This document shows, in pieces, positions 13,083-26,100 of a stretch of DNA of 64,000 nt (its first letter is position 1; every line of letters begins with the position of its first letter). Made by a program: the position numbers and the translations under genes. The stretch covers positions 11,807,501-11,871,500 of the forward strand of contig CM049308.1 in the NCBI GenBank assembly GCA_026874595.1, given 5' to 3'. Source of the stretch: Sipunculus nudus (Eukaryota; Annelida; Sipuncula; Golfingiida; Sipunculidae). Below the pieces are notes generated by a model. That model saw nothing but the letters and a program-made list of their open reading frames with translations, ran no database searches and was not told the origin of the DNA.

Positions 13083-13376
13083 TTAAGTATTACACAGATT
13101 ACAACTGCAGGATGCCTCTTTACAGTACGATAACTTTATTTTGAATGCTCTACGGGACTCCGCATTTTTATAGTGTATCAGAAAAGAATTCCATAGCATA
13201 GAACCAAAATGATTTAGCGAGTGGGTACCATACGTAACACTATTTGTTACCGGCACTGCAAGTACATAGGTAGCTAGTCTAGTGACACGGCCAGAAATAG
13301 GTGTAGTGAAGTACTGTTTAAGATACACTGGCCTTAGATTATGAATTACTTTGAAAATCTTTACGCAGTAAGTCAT
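13083..13376 (-). pseudogene. CR1/Jockey-type LINE reverse-transcriptase C-terminus, fragment
   Basis: A 97-residue reading frame shows the typical C-terminal pattern of non-LTR retrotransposon ORF2: VFK-like start with NLRPVYLKQYF, then VTRLAT, LAVPVTNSVTYG, SLNHFGSMLWNS, SRRAFKIKL and a cysteine-rich end CSCNLC before the stop. No catalytic domain remains, so it is a 5'-truncated copy. It lies within the hAT-like element. Confidence 0.7.
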
Positions 13377-13565
13377 AGGTTACTCTGAACTCCTGTGTTG
13401 GACATCAAATGTCAAATAAATGGTTAAAGTCTGGGGACAAATCCTGTACAAACAGGAGAGTGACTAATGGGATTCATATTCACAGAAATATACAAAAACT
13501 GTGTAATGACATGACATAAAAACTATGATCTTCCCCGCCAAACACACTAAACAGTGTTTGTGCAT

Positions 13566-13587
13566 GGGGGGGGGGGGGGGGGGGGGG
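13566..13587. repeat. 22-base G run
   Basis: Uninterrupted G homopolymer. The exact length may be a sequencing estimate. Confidence 0.9.
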
Positions 13588-13986
13588 AGCTAAGGGCTCA
13601 AAGAAGCTCATATTTTGGTAGTCTTGATTAGATAGATTTTGATAATTTAAATCAACTGGTCTGATTATCTATTTAATATCAAGCTTAAGCTGCTTAAGTG
13701 CATAGCATACTAAATATGTTGTATGTTAAAATACAAATATATATATACATAAACAAGAAACAGAGCTTTTATTTAGAAATGGTATACAAAGAAAAATGAA
13801 CGTATTGTCAATACGTATCAGTATCGAATTAACTTTATCGCAATACGTATTGTATCGGAAGAGGCGAACCGATACCCAGCCCTACTCTTTACACTTGCAC
13901 AAAAGCACTTCTACACATTTAAAACCTGTCTAATGAAACTTCACATTGATAAAGAACCAACAGTAAAAGCAGCCATAGCTTATAAA

Positions 13987-13992
13987 TTTATT
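13987..13992 (-). terminator. Poly(A) signal of MRPS18A
   Basis: AATAAA on the minus strand, 27 bases after the TGA stop of MRPS18A (14019-14021). Confidence 0.7.
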
Positions 13993-14018
13993 GTTAAAAC
14001 TGTAATACATGTAGAATT

Positions 14019-14140
14019 TCATGATTTATATTTCACTGGATTTTCAAAATAAGCATTGTATTTTCTCCACTTGTAATTGCTCTCCAATGATGTCGTGATT
14101 TCCCCTCCAGGCAAGTCTGTTTTCAGTTCTGGCATCAGAC
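14019..14140 (-). CDS. MRPS18A: MRPS18A exon 5 (terminal)
   Basis: Acceptor TGTATATTTGTAG ends at 14141. Completes the split glycine codon and encodes LMPELKTDLPGGE through FENPVKYKS and TGA. It is separated from exon 4 by a 5.0-kb intron that holds element E2. Confidence 0.88.
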
Positions 14141-17100
14141 CTACAAATATACAGCAAACAGGGGTTAAAATTCACACAATCTACTTAAACAGCAACGAGA
14201 GGTTCACAAACTTCACAAACTTAACAGATAAACAGCAAGCAAGGGATACAATTTATACAACAGTTATACAGCAAACGGGGGTTAAAATTCACACAATCAA
14301 CTTTTACAATAAAGAGAGGTTAAACTTCACAAAATTAACAGATAAACAGCAAACAAGAGAAACAATTTATACAACAGTTATACAGCAGACAGGGGTTGAA
14401 ATTCACACAACAGTTATACAGCAAACAGGGTTGAAAGTCTTACAATGAACAGCCCTTCAGATAAACAGCAAACAGGTTAAAATGTGCACAACAGTTATGC
14501 AACAAACATAGGTTGAAATTCACACAATGAAAAGCCTTTAGATAAACAGCAAACAGGCGGTAAAATTCATACAATAAACATTTATTCAGTGAACAGGCAT
14601 TAAATTTCACTCAACAGTTGAACAAAGGCAGGGTTCGAATTTCACACAATGAACAGACCTACAGAATACAGCACACAGGTAAGGTTGAAATTTACATAAT
14701 TTTACAAGTCCTCATTCAGAAATATAAACAAGTGACCCATGGGTCATGACGCTCAGCTGACTGGGAAGAGATTCGCAAAAGAAATTTTATCATCAGAATG
14801 GTAGTATATACCCATTCAACTGAAGCATCAAACAGATTAACCAATAGGCCAAGATTTAGTCTGTATTTATATATCTCGAAAATAGAGAAAAATGTGTAAA
14901 CTTTTAAAACTAGAATACGGGTAACCGACAAGTGACTACATGTATCTGCCAAAATCGGATAGTGAGGCATGGATTGAGTGGCAAGGGGAAATAGAGTGAG
15001 GTATGTTGCATATTAGCATGGATGTCTGCAGCCTAAATGTGCATGTAGGTTGTGCCACCTACCACAAATCCAGAAAGCTTTCCAAGTTGTATACACCTGC
15101 AAAATTTTAGGCAGAAAAGCCAAACCACTACATGTATATGAGAGATTTTTGCCCATGGCAGACAAACAGACAAACACTGTGCAAAAATCTTTGCAGGTAA
15201 CCCCTCCAGTTTTGTGAATGATAAAGACCAATGTGAGATCTAAACACATGCACAATTTTGGCCCAATCGGTCAAATGGTTTCTGAGATATGAGCTTGGAT
15301 GTGTGCAGCGTTAACTAGAATGTAGGTGGCGCCACCTGTCATAAAATCAAGAAAGCTGTCCACGATGTATAAACCTGCAAAATTTTAGGCAGTTATGTCG
15401 AACCACTACAGAGAAATGAGTGATTTTAGGCCACGGCAGACTAACAGACAGACGCTGTGCAAACATTGTTACAGGTGGCGCCACCATTTTTTGTGTATGT
15501 TACAGAGCTATCAAAGGGCTACATTTGTATAAATTTTATTTCCTGATCGGTCAAACGGTTCCCAAGATATAAGCTTGGATGTCATCAGCGTGAACGTGAA
15601 CATAGGTGGCGCCACCTGTCATAAAATCAAGAAAGCTATCCTCGATGTATACGCATGATGAATTTCAGGTGAATTAGTCAATTCACTGCAGAGATATGAG
15701 TGATTTTAACCCAAGGCAGATGAACAGATGGACACTGTGCAAACATGGTTACAGGTGGCGCCACCATTTTTTGTGTATGTTATAAAGCAATCCAAGGGCT
15801 ACATTTGTATCAATTTTATTTCCTGATCGGTCAAACGGTTCCCGAGATATGAGGGTTTATGAGTGGAAACAGACCCACAATTGGACACTGGATAGAGAGG
15901 AAAGGTCAGAGCTCAACGCAAATTGGTTAGGCACCAGTTCACATGTGACCCGATAATAGGTGTAAGTTTGGGAAAAATCGGTCCATTAGTCTCCGAGGAG
16001 CTCTCTGGAAACGAACGCCGCCGCGGTGGAGGAACTCCGTCAAAAACATAGTATCCGCAAAACTTCGTTTTGGCGGATACAAAAATACAGGTGGCTCCAC
16101 CAGTCTGCAGAAACTAATAAAAACACTTAATGGTCAATATCCATGCAAAAAATCATGGTGATCTCCCCATTAGTTGTTCAGATACTTCAGTTTTTGTATC
16201 AAATTGTCCATTATTCTGAGGGATACTTCGGAGTCCTATAGCTTGAAGGATATGGGTAACAGAGACCTAATTTCAAGTTTCCACAGGCACCTTTCATGGG
16301 CCTCCTTGCATGACAAGAATGAAGATTCTAGGTCCAGTTGTTGCGATTTGTACCCTGTTGACAGATAACCACATCTTTAAAGGTCTCAAAAAAAAGAAAA
16401 AAATTCGTAAAAATTTGAAAAAAAATAGAAGTGGCACACCCAGTCTGCAGAAACTGATGGAACAGCTCATGATCAATATGTATGCCGAAAATCATGACCA
16501 TCAGTGTTGTAGTTATTGAAATACTGCAGTTTTTGTATCAAATTTTCCATTATTCTGGGGGGGGGGGTATTTTGGACCCATACAGCTTAAAGAATATGGG
16601 TAACAGAGACCTAATTTCAAGTTTCCATGGAGACTTTTCATGGGTCTCCCTGTGTGTCAAGAATGAAGATTCTTGGTCCAGTTTTTATGATTTGTGCCCT
16701 GTTAACAGACGTTCATATCTTTAAAGGTCTCAAAAATACAGAAAAATTTCGTAAAAAAAACCGAACAAATACAGGTGGTGCCACCAGTCTGCAGAAACTT
16801 ATGAAACACTCCATGATCAATATCCATGCAAACAATTATGGTTATCTCTGCATTAGTTGTTCAGATACTTTAGCTTTTGTATCAAATTTTCCATTATTCT
16901 GAGCTGTACTTTGGAGTGCCATAGCTCAAAGGATATGGGTAACAGAGACCAAATTTCAGGTTTCCATGGAGACTTATCATGGGTCTCCCTGTGTGTCAAG
17001 AACGAAGATTCTAGGTCCAGTCGTTACGATTTGTACCCTGTTGACAGATAACTACATCCTTAAAGGTCTAAAAAATTGAGAAAACAATTCGTGAACATTG

Positions 17101-20100
17101 AAAAATACAGGTGGCGCCACCAGTCTGCACAAACTGATGAAACATCTCATGATCAATATGTATGTCGAAAATCATGACCATCAGTGATGTAGTTAATGAG
17201 ATATTGAAGTTTTTGTATGAAATTTTTGACTATTCTGGGGGGTAATTTTGGGCCCCATAGCTCGAAGGATATGGGTAACAGAGACCTAATTTCTGGTTTA
17301 CATGGAGACTTTTAATAGGTCTCTCAGTGTGTCGAAAATGAAGATTCTAGGTCCAGTCGTTACGATTTGTGCCACGCTAACAGATGACAGCATCCTTAAA
17401 GGTCTCAAAAATAGAGGAAAAAATCGTAAAAAATCAAACAGTACAGGTGGCGCCACCAGTCTGCAGGAACTGATTGAACATCTCATGATCAATATGTATG
17501 CCAAAAATGAAGACCATCAGTGATGTAGTTATTGAAATATTGAAGTTTTTGTATGAAATTTTTTACTATTCTGGGGGGTACTTTGGGGCCCCATAGCTCG
17601 AAGGATATGGGTAACAGAGACCTAATTTCTGGTTTCCAAGGAGATTTTTCATGGACCTCTCAGTGTGTCAAGAATTAAGATTCTAAGTCCAGTCTTTATG
17701 ATTTGTGCCTTGTTAACAGACGTTCACATTTTTAAAGGTCTCAAAAATAGAGAAAAAAATTCGTAAAAAATCGAAAAATACAGGTGGCGCCACCAGTCTG
17801 CAGGAAGTGATGTAACATCTCATGATCAATATGTATGCCAAAAATCATGACCATCAGTCAAGTAGTTAATGAGATATTGAAGTTTTTGTATGAAATTTTT
17901 GACTTTTCTGGGGGGTACTTTGGCGCCACATAGCTCGAAGGATATGGGTAACAGAGACCTAATTTCTGGTTTCCAAGGAGATTTTTTATGAACCTCTCAG
18001 AATCCCAAGTTACAAGGTTCTAGGTCCAGCGGTTACGATTTGTGCCTGGTTAACGGACGGACAGACGGACAGACGGACGACGGACAAAGAGTGATCGCTA
18101 TAGCTCAGATGACTTTCAGTCAGCTGAGCTAAAAATGATTTTTTGTATAAGCACAAATTTCACAGCAATGCACAGCATTTTGAAATTACATGTAACATAT
18201 TGATATTTTGTATGATGCAAGAGGACTGATATTATTATTAATGGCTCTGACAAGAATATATACCATAACTGATGGCTCTGTCAAGTCAAAATAAAATTAA
18301 ATATGATTTTCAGGTTTAAGATTATTCTCTATCTGTACCACACAAAATCATATTGCAGCAAAGATTTAGTCAAACAGGACACTTAAAGGCAAAGTAAATG
18401 AAGCCTTTCTGTTGTCTTCATCAAGACCACCCAGTAATTCTACTACTGGAGATCCATGAGAGCAATGCTACCAGGCAAAATTTAATTATATTTCACTGAG
18501 GCTCATACAAAAATATTAGTTTTTAATCATTTATCCCCAAAGCCATTTAAAAATTTTAATATTGCTGTAGATTCTTGCCTAATACTCAGCCATGATATTA
18601 TCAATATCAGTTGTAGAATCCTTCCTGAAATTGATAATCAATGACAACAATTCTAAGGAGAGACCAATCTTTGTTACAGGTAGGGTTGGGACCTATGATC
18701 TATTCAAGTCTATGGTCTATCAGCAGATGCAGATAATCTGTTGATCAATCTTGCATAGCCAAAATTTATTACAGAGTTTTTCTTTTTATAAGGTTAGGCT
18801 TTATAATGACTGAAAGTATGCTTAAATAAAATCTGAGAACAAACTTGAGGACAACCTGGTTTTTCTAAACAGATTTCAACCCAACTTTACTATATACACA
18901 TGTAGGCTACAGTTATCAGATATATTGGCCAATATTTAGGCCTATATATAAATTGAAAGGATGTACAGGCCTATATTTCATAAAATAAAATTTCACACTC
19001 CTAGAGTTTAGCAATTTTTACTGTATATTTGATCATAAAATTGCAACTGATTTCCCAACACTTCTCAAAAAGGACTAATAATTGATCACCAGCTGCTGAT
19101 ATACAGCTGATGATCAATCGTGACTCCCAACACAAGTTAATATCAAGACTGAATGTTCTGCTGATTCTGTAATTACCTGCACGTTTGGCCTGGTGGACCA
19201 TTTTTGCTAGACGTGACTGGGCTTTCCCACACAGTCCAGTGACTTGTCTTGACAGTATTTCGCCATCTGGTTGTAAAAACTGACTGATTATCATCACATC
19301 CTGCAGAAAACAAAATGTAAAACACCCTGTTACAAATCATCCATACGCAAAAGGTGAATTTCTCAGACTTTTATGTAGTACTTGTATACTGAAGTTGGAT
19401 TTATTTTCATGAGGCAAGGGTTTCATTTTTCATGATTTATCCATTTTGCAATTTTCCCGATTGCACCAGAACCTATAAAAATCTGAGTTAGGCAGTATTT
19501 GCATTTATAATAAAATAAAAATAAATCCCACACCTCACTCATTTTTGTTACAGTAATTATATTATGACCTGTGTTAGACTCAACATTTCCCCAGTGAAAA
19601 ATATAAATATCTCTTGCACAACTGGATCTATTCTTTTTCCATTAATTTGCAGTTTCCTTGTAATCACTAAGTAAAAACAGTATACATTTGTACTGAATCA
19701 ATTTAAAGTATTATGTAATATTACACTATTATGTTATGAATTTTAAATATGGTTATCTGGCTATCTATTGCTATAAAATAAATAGGGCAAAAAGGTTCAC
19801 AAACTTATTTGTGCATTGCCCTTGCATATCATGAATTGGTTCGTTTTGTGAGTTGCCTGGCAACACAGCCCTCACAAATACCTACCTGCAATATGTGCAA
19901 CAGAGACAGTACTTACTGTGTACTGGATATCATAATCCAGCTTCTTGGGACACAGTGGACAGAGACAGTACTTACTGTGTACTGGATATCATAATCCAGC
20001 TTCTTGGGACACAGTGGACAGAGACAGTACTTACTGTGTACTGGATATCATAATCCAGCTTCTTGGGACACAGTGGACAGAGACAGTACTTACTGTGTAC

Positions 20101-23100
20101 TGGATATCATAATCCAGCTTCTTGGGACACAGTGGACACAGACCTTTGGGGTTGTCAATACTGGCGAGTTTGTCCACCAACTTCTCTGAACAATTTGTTT
20201 TTATTTTGATTCCTTCAACCTGCAAACAAAGACAAGACCCATCTCCAAATGTCAAACAATGACCTTTAATGACAGATGTAGTGATAACTCTGATATTACA
20301 CTGGCACAACTCTGAACAATCATTTTTTATTTTAACTATCTCAAACTCTGAATAAACAAACATCTAATTTAATAAGAATGATTTATATATGTAATACATG
20401 AAAACACCTTGTTGCTTACTTTTTACAATGGGATTTAAGAACTTGGACAAGACCCATATCCAAACATCAACCAAGAACTTTTAATGATCGTTATGGTGAT
20501 ATTACACAGGCACAACTCTAAACAATCTGGTTTGATTTTATCTCAGCCTCTGAACAAACAAGCAAATTCTTTGGAGCTGGCGATAATAAATTTTCAGACA
20601 GTCACTCCAAAACAAATCCCAACCAAGGTATGCATGAGAGCAATCTGTGACCAAATTCAAATGAAATCGGATAATATTCAGGAAAGTTATCGCATGGAAA
20701 CAAAAACCTGACGGACAGACAGACAGATGGACAGACTAACAAACCCAAATGAATGTCCCCCCTTGCGTGGAAGCATGATTTATATCAGTAATACATGGTA
20801 ACATGGGGTTGAAGAACTTTGACCACTGATATGTTTGAAAATGCTAAAATACATTGTGTATGTTCAGTGGAACCAGTCTTTAAGACCACCAATATATTGT
20901 GAGGGTTTGCCCTTGCTTGTAAAATATTATTTCCATGGACGGGAGAAGTATTGTTGTTTACACTGGATGAAATAAACGCGATAGGCGTTAACAGTACTAA
21001 CAAGGGAGTAAAGCCGATTGCCCGGCAAGCCACCACTTCAGGAGCTGAAACGATGTCAAATTTTGTCATAAAACGCCAGTATTTACCTAAGAAATTTTTG
21101 TCAGGCGTTCAGGGAGGTAAAGCGAATCGTGTGGTCCGATAATTATACAGAAATCCCTTTAATTCCATCCAGAATACACCGGCAGACGCTGGAATTGCAA
21201 TATTCTTTCGTCAGCAACGGACTGCCTTGACCTAGTTGTCAGGTCGTCACGCATGCGCTCGTGTAACCAGGTCATGTTTACGTCCGATGACCACGTGGTC
21301 CCTCCAAAAATGCATAAAAAGAGGCCGAGCGGGCCAGAAGGGAACCATTTGCTCAAGTCGACTCAGACGAGCTGTGTCAGCCAGCCGACTTGCGGTGACG
21401 GCTGCATCATGCAGATGACCAAGGTAGCCACACACCTTATTTGGGCAATAATAGCAGTTAAAATACCGGGAATCACTTGGTATATACCGGTAAACAAAGC
21501 TCCAGATGCAGGCATAAGCATCCCATGTGACGTCCCATACCAATGACAGCTCAGTATGAACCCGGTGACCCCATACCGACCCAGACCATACCGATGACAG
21601 CTCGGTATAAACCTGATGACCTCATACCGACCCCATACCAGAATGTACCCAGACGACCCCAAGTATACCGTGCCCGTATAGGAATGATAGAGAGAAGAAC
21701 ATAGCTTTCTTAGACCAGGGATTGAAGTTTTATTCGTACATCACAAGTGAAGCAATAGAAGTGCAGCATAACTACCGGCCATACACATGCATGAATATTG
21801 ATGGGACTTTCATTTGAGGAATAAAAGTTTGAAGTTAAACCGCTCGGAGTTGCATCTTGACTGGAGTGATCTGTGCTTGCTAGGGAAAGAGAAAAAGAAG
21901 GAGAGAGAGAGAGAGAGAGAGTAATCACCCTAGCAACTTAAAACTGGTGTCAGAAACCTGCAACACCCCCCCCCCCCCCCCCCCCCCCCATTTTTGGTGT
22001 CGGAAGCTTAAACCCCCACATTTCCTGTGTCGGCAGCACAGACCCCCACAATATTAAGACCACCATTCAATAAACTCTCACATTAGTTATGACTGACATG
22101 ACTAATAAGGACACCTGTGAATAAGACAACTTAAATTGACCAATCCCAAACAGTGGTTTTATTGCACAAGTTCCACTGCATATCTGAAAGGAAGCTTCCC
22201 GATGGCTCTGAAAAAAGCAAGAACTACCAAATCACATATGCTCTTTATGCAAAGTAAAGAAAAACGAATTAAAAAAGTCAAATATGTGGACCCAAACCCT
22301 GTGCGAAGTTGGGTGCTCTGCTCAAAGAAAGTATCTCGAGACAGTACCCTGGATTGTTTGACATTAACCGATACTGTCCCTGAGAACTTTTTTCAGTGGC
22401 ATTTTGATATTGCTGCCCTTGATAAAATACAAAATGATCAGCACATATAACCAGGCTACCCATTCACCTACTTTCAGTTTTCCAGGAAACAGCATGTAGT
22501 AAGACATGAAAGATCGTGCTTCATGCCCTGAATAGTGCGTTATGGTCACGTTATATGCCCCCAATGGTAAACAGTGCTGCCAATATTCATAAAACACTAA
22601 TCTACTTTATTTATGGAGGGATTCACACCAAAGTTTAATCACTTTGAGATCTTCACACTCGAGATCTATATATTAAATTTAAATCATTCCATGGTACTGT
22701 TCTTAAGATTACTTGCAGATACACACACACACACACACACACAGAATCAACAAAGAAAAATGTGCATGGCAATTAATAAATTCTCATTCTCAATGTCCCT
22801 TGAAACTTCAATCTCAAATAATCTGAATTATAACTTTATGCACTATACTGACAGTAATCTATGCTAATACAGGATACAATTCAGTTTCTAACAGATATGT
22901 AAAATAGCTACTCACCACTGTTGTATCATTTTCTGTTTTAATGGAAACTGAAAGCAAATATATGTGAAGGTGTACTGAACAGGTATATCAGAAAATTGAA
23001 ATGTTTGTTAGAAACAAATATCACTGGATAGCCAGCTGTTAATTTCAGGAATACATTTTTAGCTTAGCTGATTATAAGTCAACTGAGCTATAGTTGTGGT

Positions 23101-26100
23101 CCATTTTCAGTCATCCGTCTGTCCGTCTGTTAGACTGGCAAATTTTGAAACCGTTAGACCTATGAACCCAAATTTTGCATACTGCTAGATGTCCCCAAGA
23201 TCTCCTACCAAACTGAAGATTTGGTCACTATGGCTTTGTTCCTTAGAGAAATTAAGGAAAAACCTCAAATTTCAATAAAAATCCGATTATCACACTTCAG
23301 GACTGTCTTATATTAAAACCACTGATCTGTTTCCTTAATATTTACCAGAATTATTCTTCAATATATTTTCTATATACATGCCAGAAATTAAGTTTGTGAC
23401 GTGTAATTTCTTGAAGTTATGAGATGAGCCTGGACATTATGCACTTTGTAAAAAGTCAGGAAAAATATTTACTCACTGAACATGAAATTTTTTTAAGCTA
23501 GAGAATTTTTCCCAAGTTTATTACTTTGTTTAATTAAGATTCAATTGTATACCCAAAATAAGATCCATATTTTGTAATTATTTCAAGGAGTAAACCAGAA
23601 GATGCCAATGTTTTGTAAATGTAGCATTTAAAAAAAAATAAATTTTCTTTTCAATGATTTTAACAAATTTAAAATAGAATAAGACCCATCAGTATGCATA
23701 AGCTTATTAAATATAAAGCAAAATTATGGATGAATAAAGGCACAATTTAAAATTGCGAAATCTAAATCAAGTATTATTTTTAGATATTTATTGTTTTGCC
23801 AATTTAAAAGATTGTTTTGTGGTAAAATATAAATATATACATTTGTATGCATGATGTGAAAAGATTGAGATCAATGATGATGCAATTTAGAATTTTAAAT
23901 CAACTTTTAGATTCAGATATATATGTTATATTAGAAATGCATATAAATATAAACTAAACATTAAAAAAAATTGATAAAAAGTGATAAAAAATGAGGATCT
24001 AATACAAACATTTGTTCTTTATTTTACTACCTCGGCAGAATAGGAGATCAGAACATTATTGCAAATGTGTAAAATATATTAAACTTAAAAAATAATTGGA
24101 TGAGAAAAAATTAAAATTAATTAAAACATATTCTTGCCTCCGGAGAATGGAACATAAAGTGATCCCTGTCTGTCCATCATCTCTCAATTATCATTAAATA
24201 TTTATTAATTATGAAACTATTCCTATAAGCACTGCTGAAATAACTTTCATATGCTGTATGTGGATTGATTAAAGCTATTCAGGTCTGAAACTGGAAAGCA
24301 ACTTAAAAATTCAGTTGTGTAATATTGCAGATGTTAAACTTTAAAACAATTTGATATAATAAGAAAAAATTAAGAAATTATTGAAACTTCATATTTTATC
24401 AGCTTTGTTTGTCTACCAGTCTGTTTGTCCTATTTTAAATATTATATTAAGTAATTGTCAATAAACTTCTTTATCCTGTAAGCAGAGTTAAATCAAGTGA
24501 AAATCCTATGTATATACACTATAATAATACAGAGATGTTGTACCTCCCATCATTCCACCCCCCCCCCCCCCAGTCCTTGCACCTGTGGACTGGAGACATA
24601 AGTTATATTTCAACTGTATACATTTTGTAAAATAAAAAAAATACATATATCTAATAATATATATTATAAGAAAAAAGGTCCAATTTAACAAATGTGTAAA
24701 CTGCTCGACTGTCAACAATTAATCAAAAAGTCAACCAATGATCATGGTTATAATATACATCTTATGTTCACAAACTGATCACATGCTTCAATTTTAACAT
24801 TAGGAAATGCATATTCTGGTCATAAAATATTATTTGCAACAAATTATTATTTGCAACACATCAATACAAACCAATCATGTCAACCAGCCATGGCTTATAT
24901 TACCTTTTCCTCTTAGACTTTATCTCCATTTGATAATATTTTTCGGTTTTTACCTTCAAGGTCAACTTCAGCTGAGCACAGTGACCCATGGGTCCTTTGT
25001 TTGATAAATGGAATTGGATCATTTGTTCCAAAGTTACTGGTTCCTATTCCCAGAGAAGTGTACATCAAAGTCATTGTTTGCAATGACATCAGATATTATA
25101 ATTAATTCTATATAATCATGCTTTGAACGAACATTAATTCTTTGCAGAATAAAATTAATTTACTGAAGTCATTAATTGTCTATGTTTTTGCAACTTTCGC
25201 AGACACTTGACTGCACTGGTTGGGTGCTATTCATGTGGATTTATGAGGATTTCCCGCTGGTATACACAATAAAAAGGACTGACAGACTGACACTAGTGAC
25301 AGTCAAATAATTTTCCTTAAAACAGGTATGGATAGAAATTAGCAGTGGGAGAAGTGTATCAGATTAAATAGGTTTTTGTACTAAACAGTCTTTGATGTGC
25401 AAAAGTCAGCAATGCCTATGAAGTGTACTAAAACATGTATATATGTACAAAATGCCTTGGTGCAAGGCTGAGAATTACATGCCAGGTGACCCGGGCTCCA
25501 TACTCAGCCTTGAATATGTTCTTACGAAATATCGTAGCGGTCCTTCTGAAGTATCAGAAGGAAAGAATAAAAGAGTAATTTAGAATAAGATGCAGCTTAA
25601 ACTATGTTCACTCTACCTATATATCCTTTATATATCAGTTTCCATACATGTGGAGTCTCCTGTTTATGTTATATATGATATAACAGCATTTTATCATGAA
25701 GAGAAGAGCAGAAGACCATCACTAACACAGCCATGTTGCTGAGGCATGAACCCTGGTCACCCATGACCTGACCTGTGACCTGACCTCTGGTGTACCAGAG
25801 TAATTTATTGCTAATATAGTAATAAATCTATTAAAACAAGGGACCCATGGGTCACGGCGCTCAGCTGATCGTGATTGGACTATAAATGTTTCTCCACTGT
25901 GATACTATATCGAGTCGATAAAGCTTATGAATATCATGTACATGTTGGGCTATTATAAAGGAATGTAATGTAATATGTGAGTAAATGATAAATGAAATTA
26001 CCTGACTGATGGATTAATAGAGTCAAATAAAGTGGTTCATTTTTTTTATTTATTTAGGAGGGGTTGAAAATTGTGATATATTTGAGCAAATATGAATGCA

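Larger units (their letters stand above)
11577..13884. mobile_element. hAT-like element with 8-bp target duplication
   Basis: Ends TAGGGCTGTATCAATA and the inverse of TAGGGCTGGGTATCGG, flanked by perfect 8-bp direct repeats CTCTTTAC at 11569-11576 and 13885-13892. The subterminal regions are rich in CGATA/TATCG motifs, as in many hAT elements. No transposase is visible. The interior carries foreign DNA: a LINE 3' fragment (13083-13376), a 22-base G run, and an unexplained ~750-bp stretch (about 12119-12890) that has LTR-like composition but no LTR I can delimit. Confidence 0.85.

Noticed and set aside
14077..14448. 123-codon plus-strand frame rich in IQQTGVKIHT repeats
   Set aside because: It overlaps MRPS18A exon 5 in antisense and a minisatellite; the repeats explain the open frame.
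16174..17523. Several similar 60-90-codon frames
   Set aside because: They are the same frame repeated because the 337-bp unit is repeated; they carry stops at every unit and no known motif.
19809..20189. Plus-strand repeated peptide frames over the 59-bp array
   Set aside because: Antisense to MRPS18A exon 3 and produced by the minisatellite.
22136..22450. 104-codon plus-strand frame as a small gene
   Set aside because: No recognisable motif, no splice or promoter support, and it overlaps a possible integrase remnant on the other strand.
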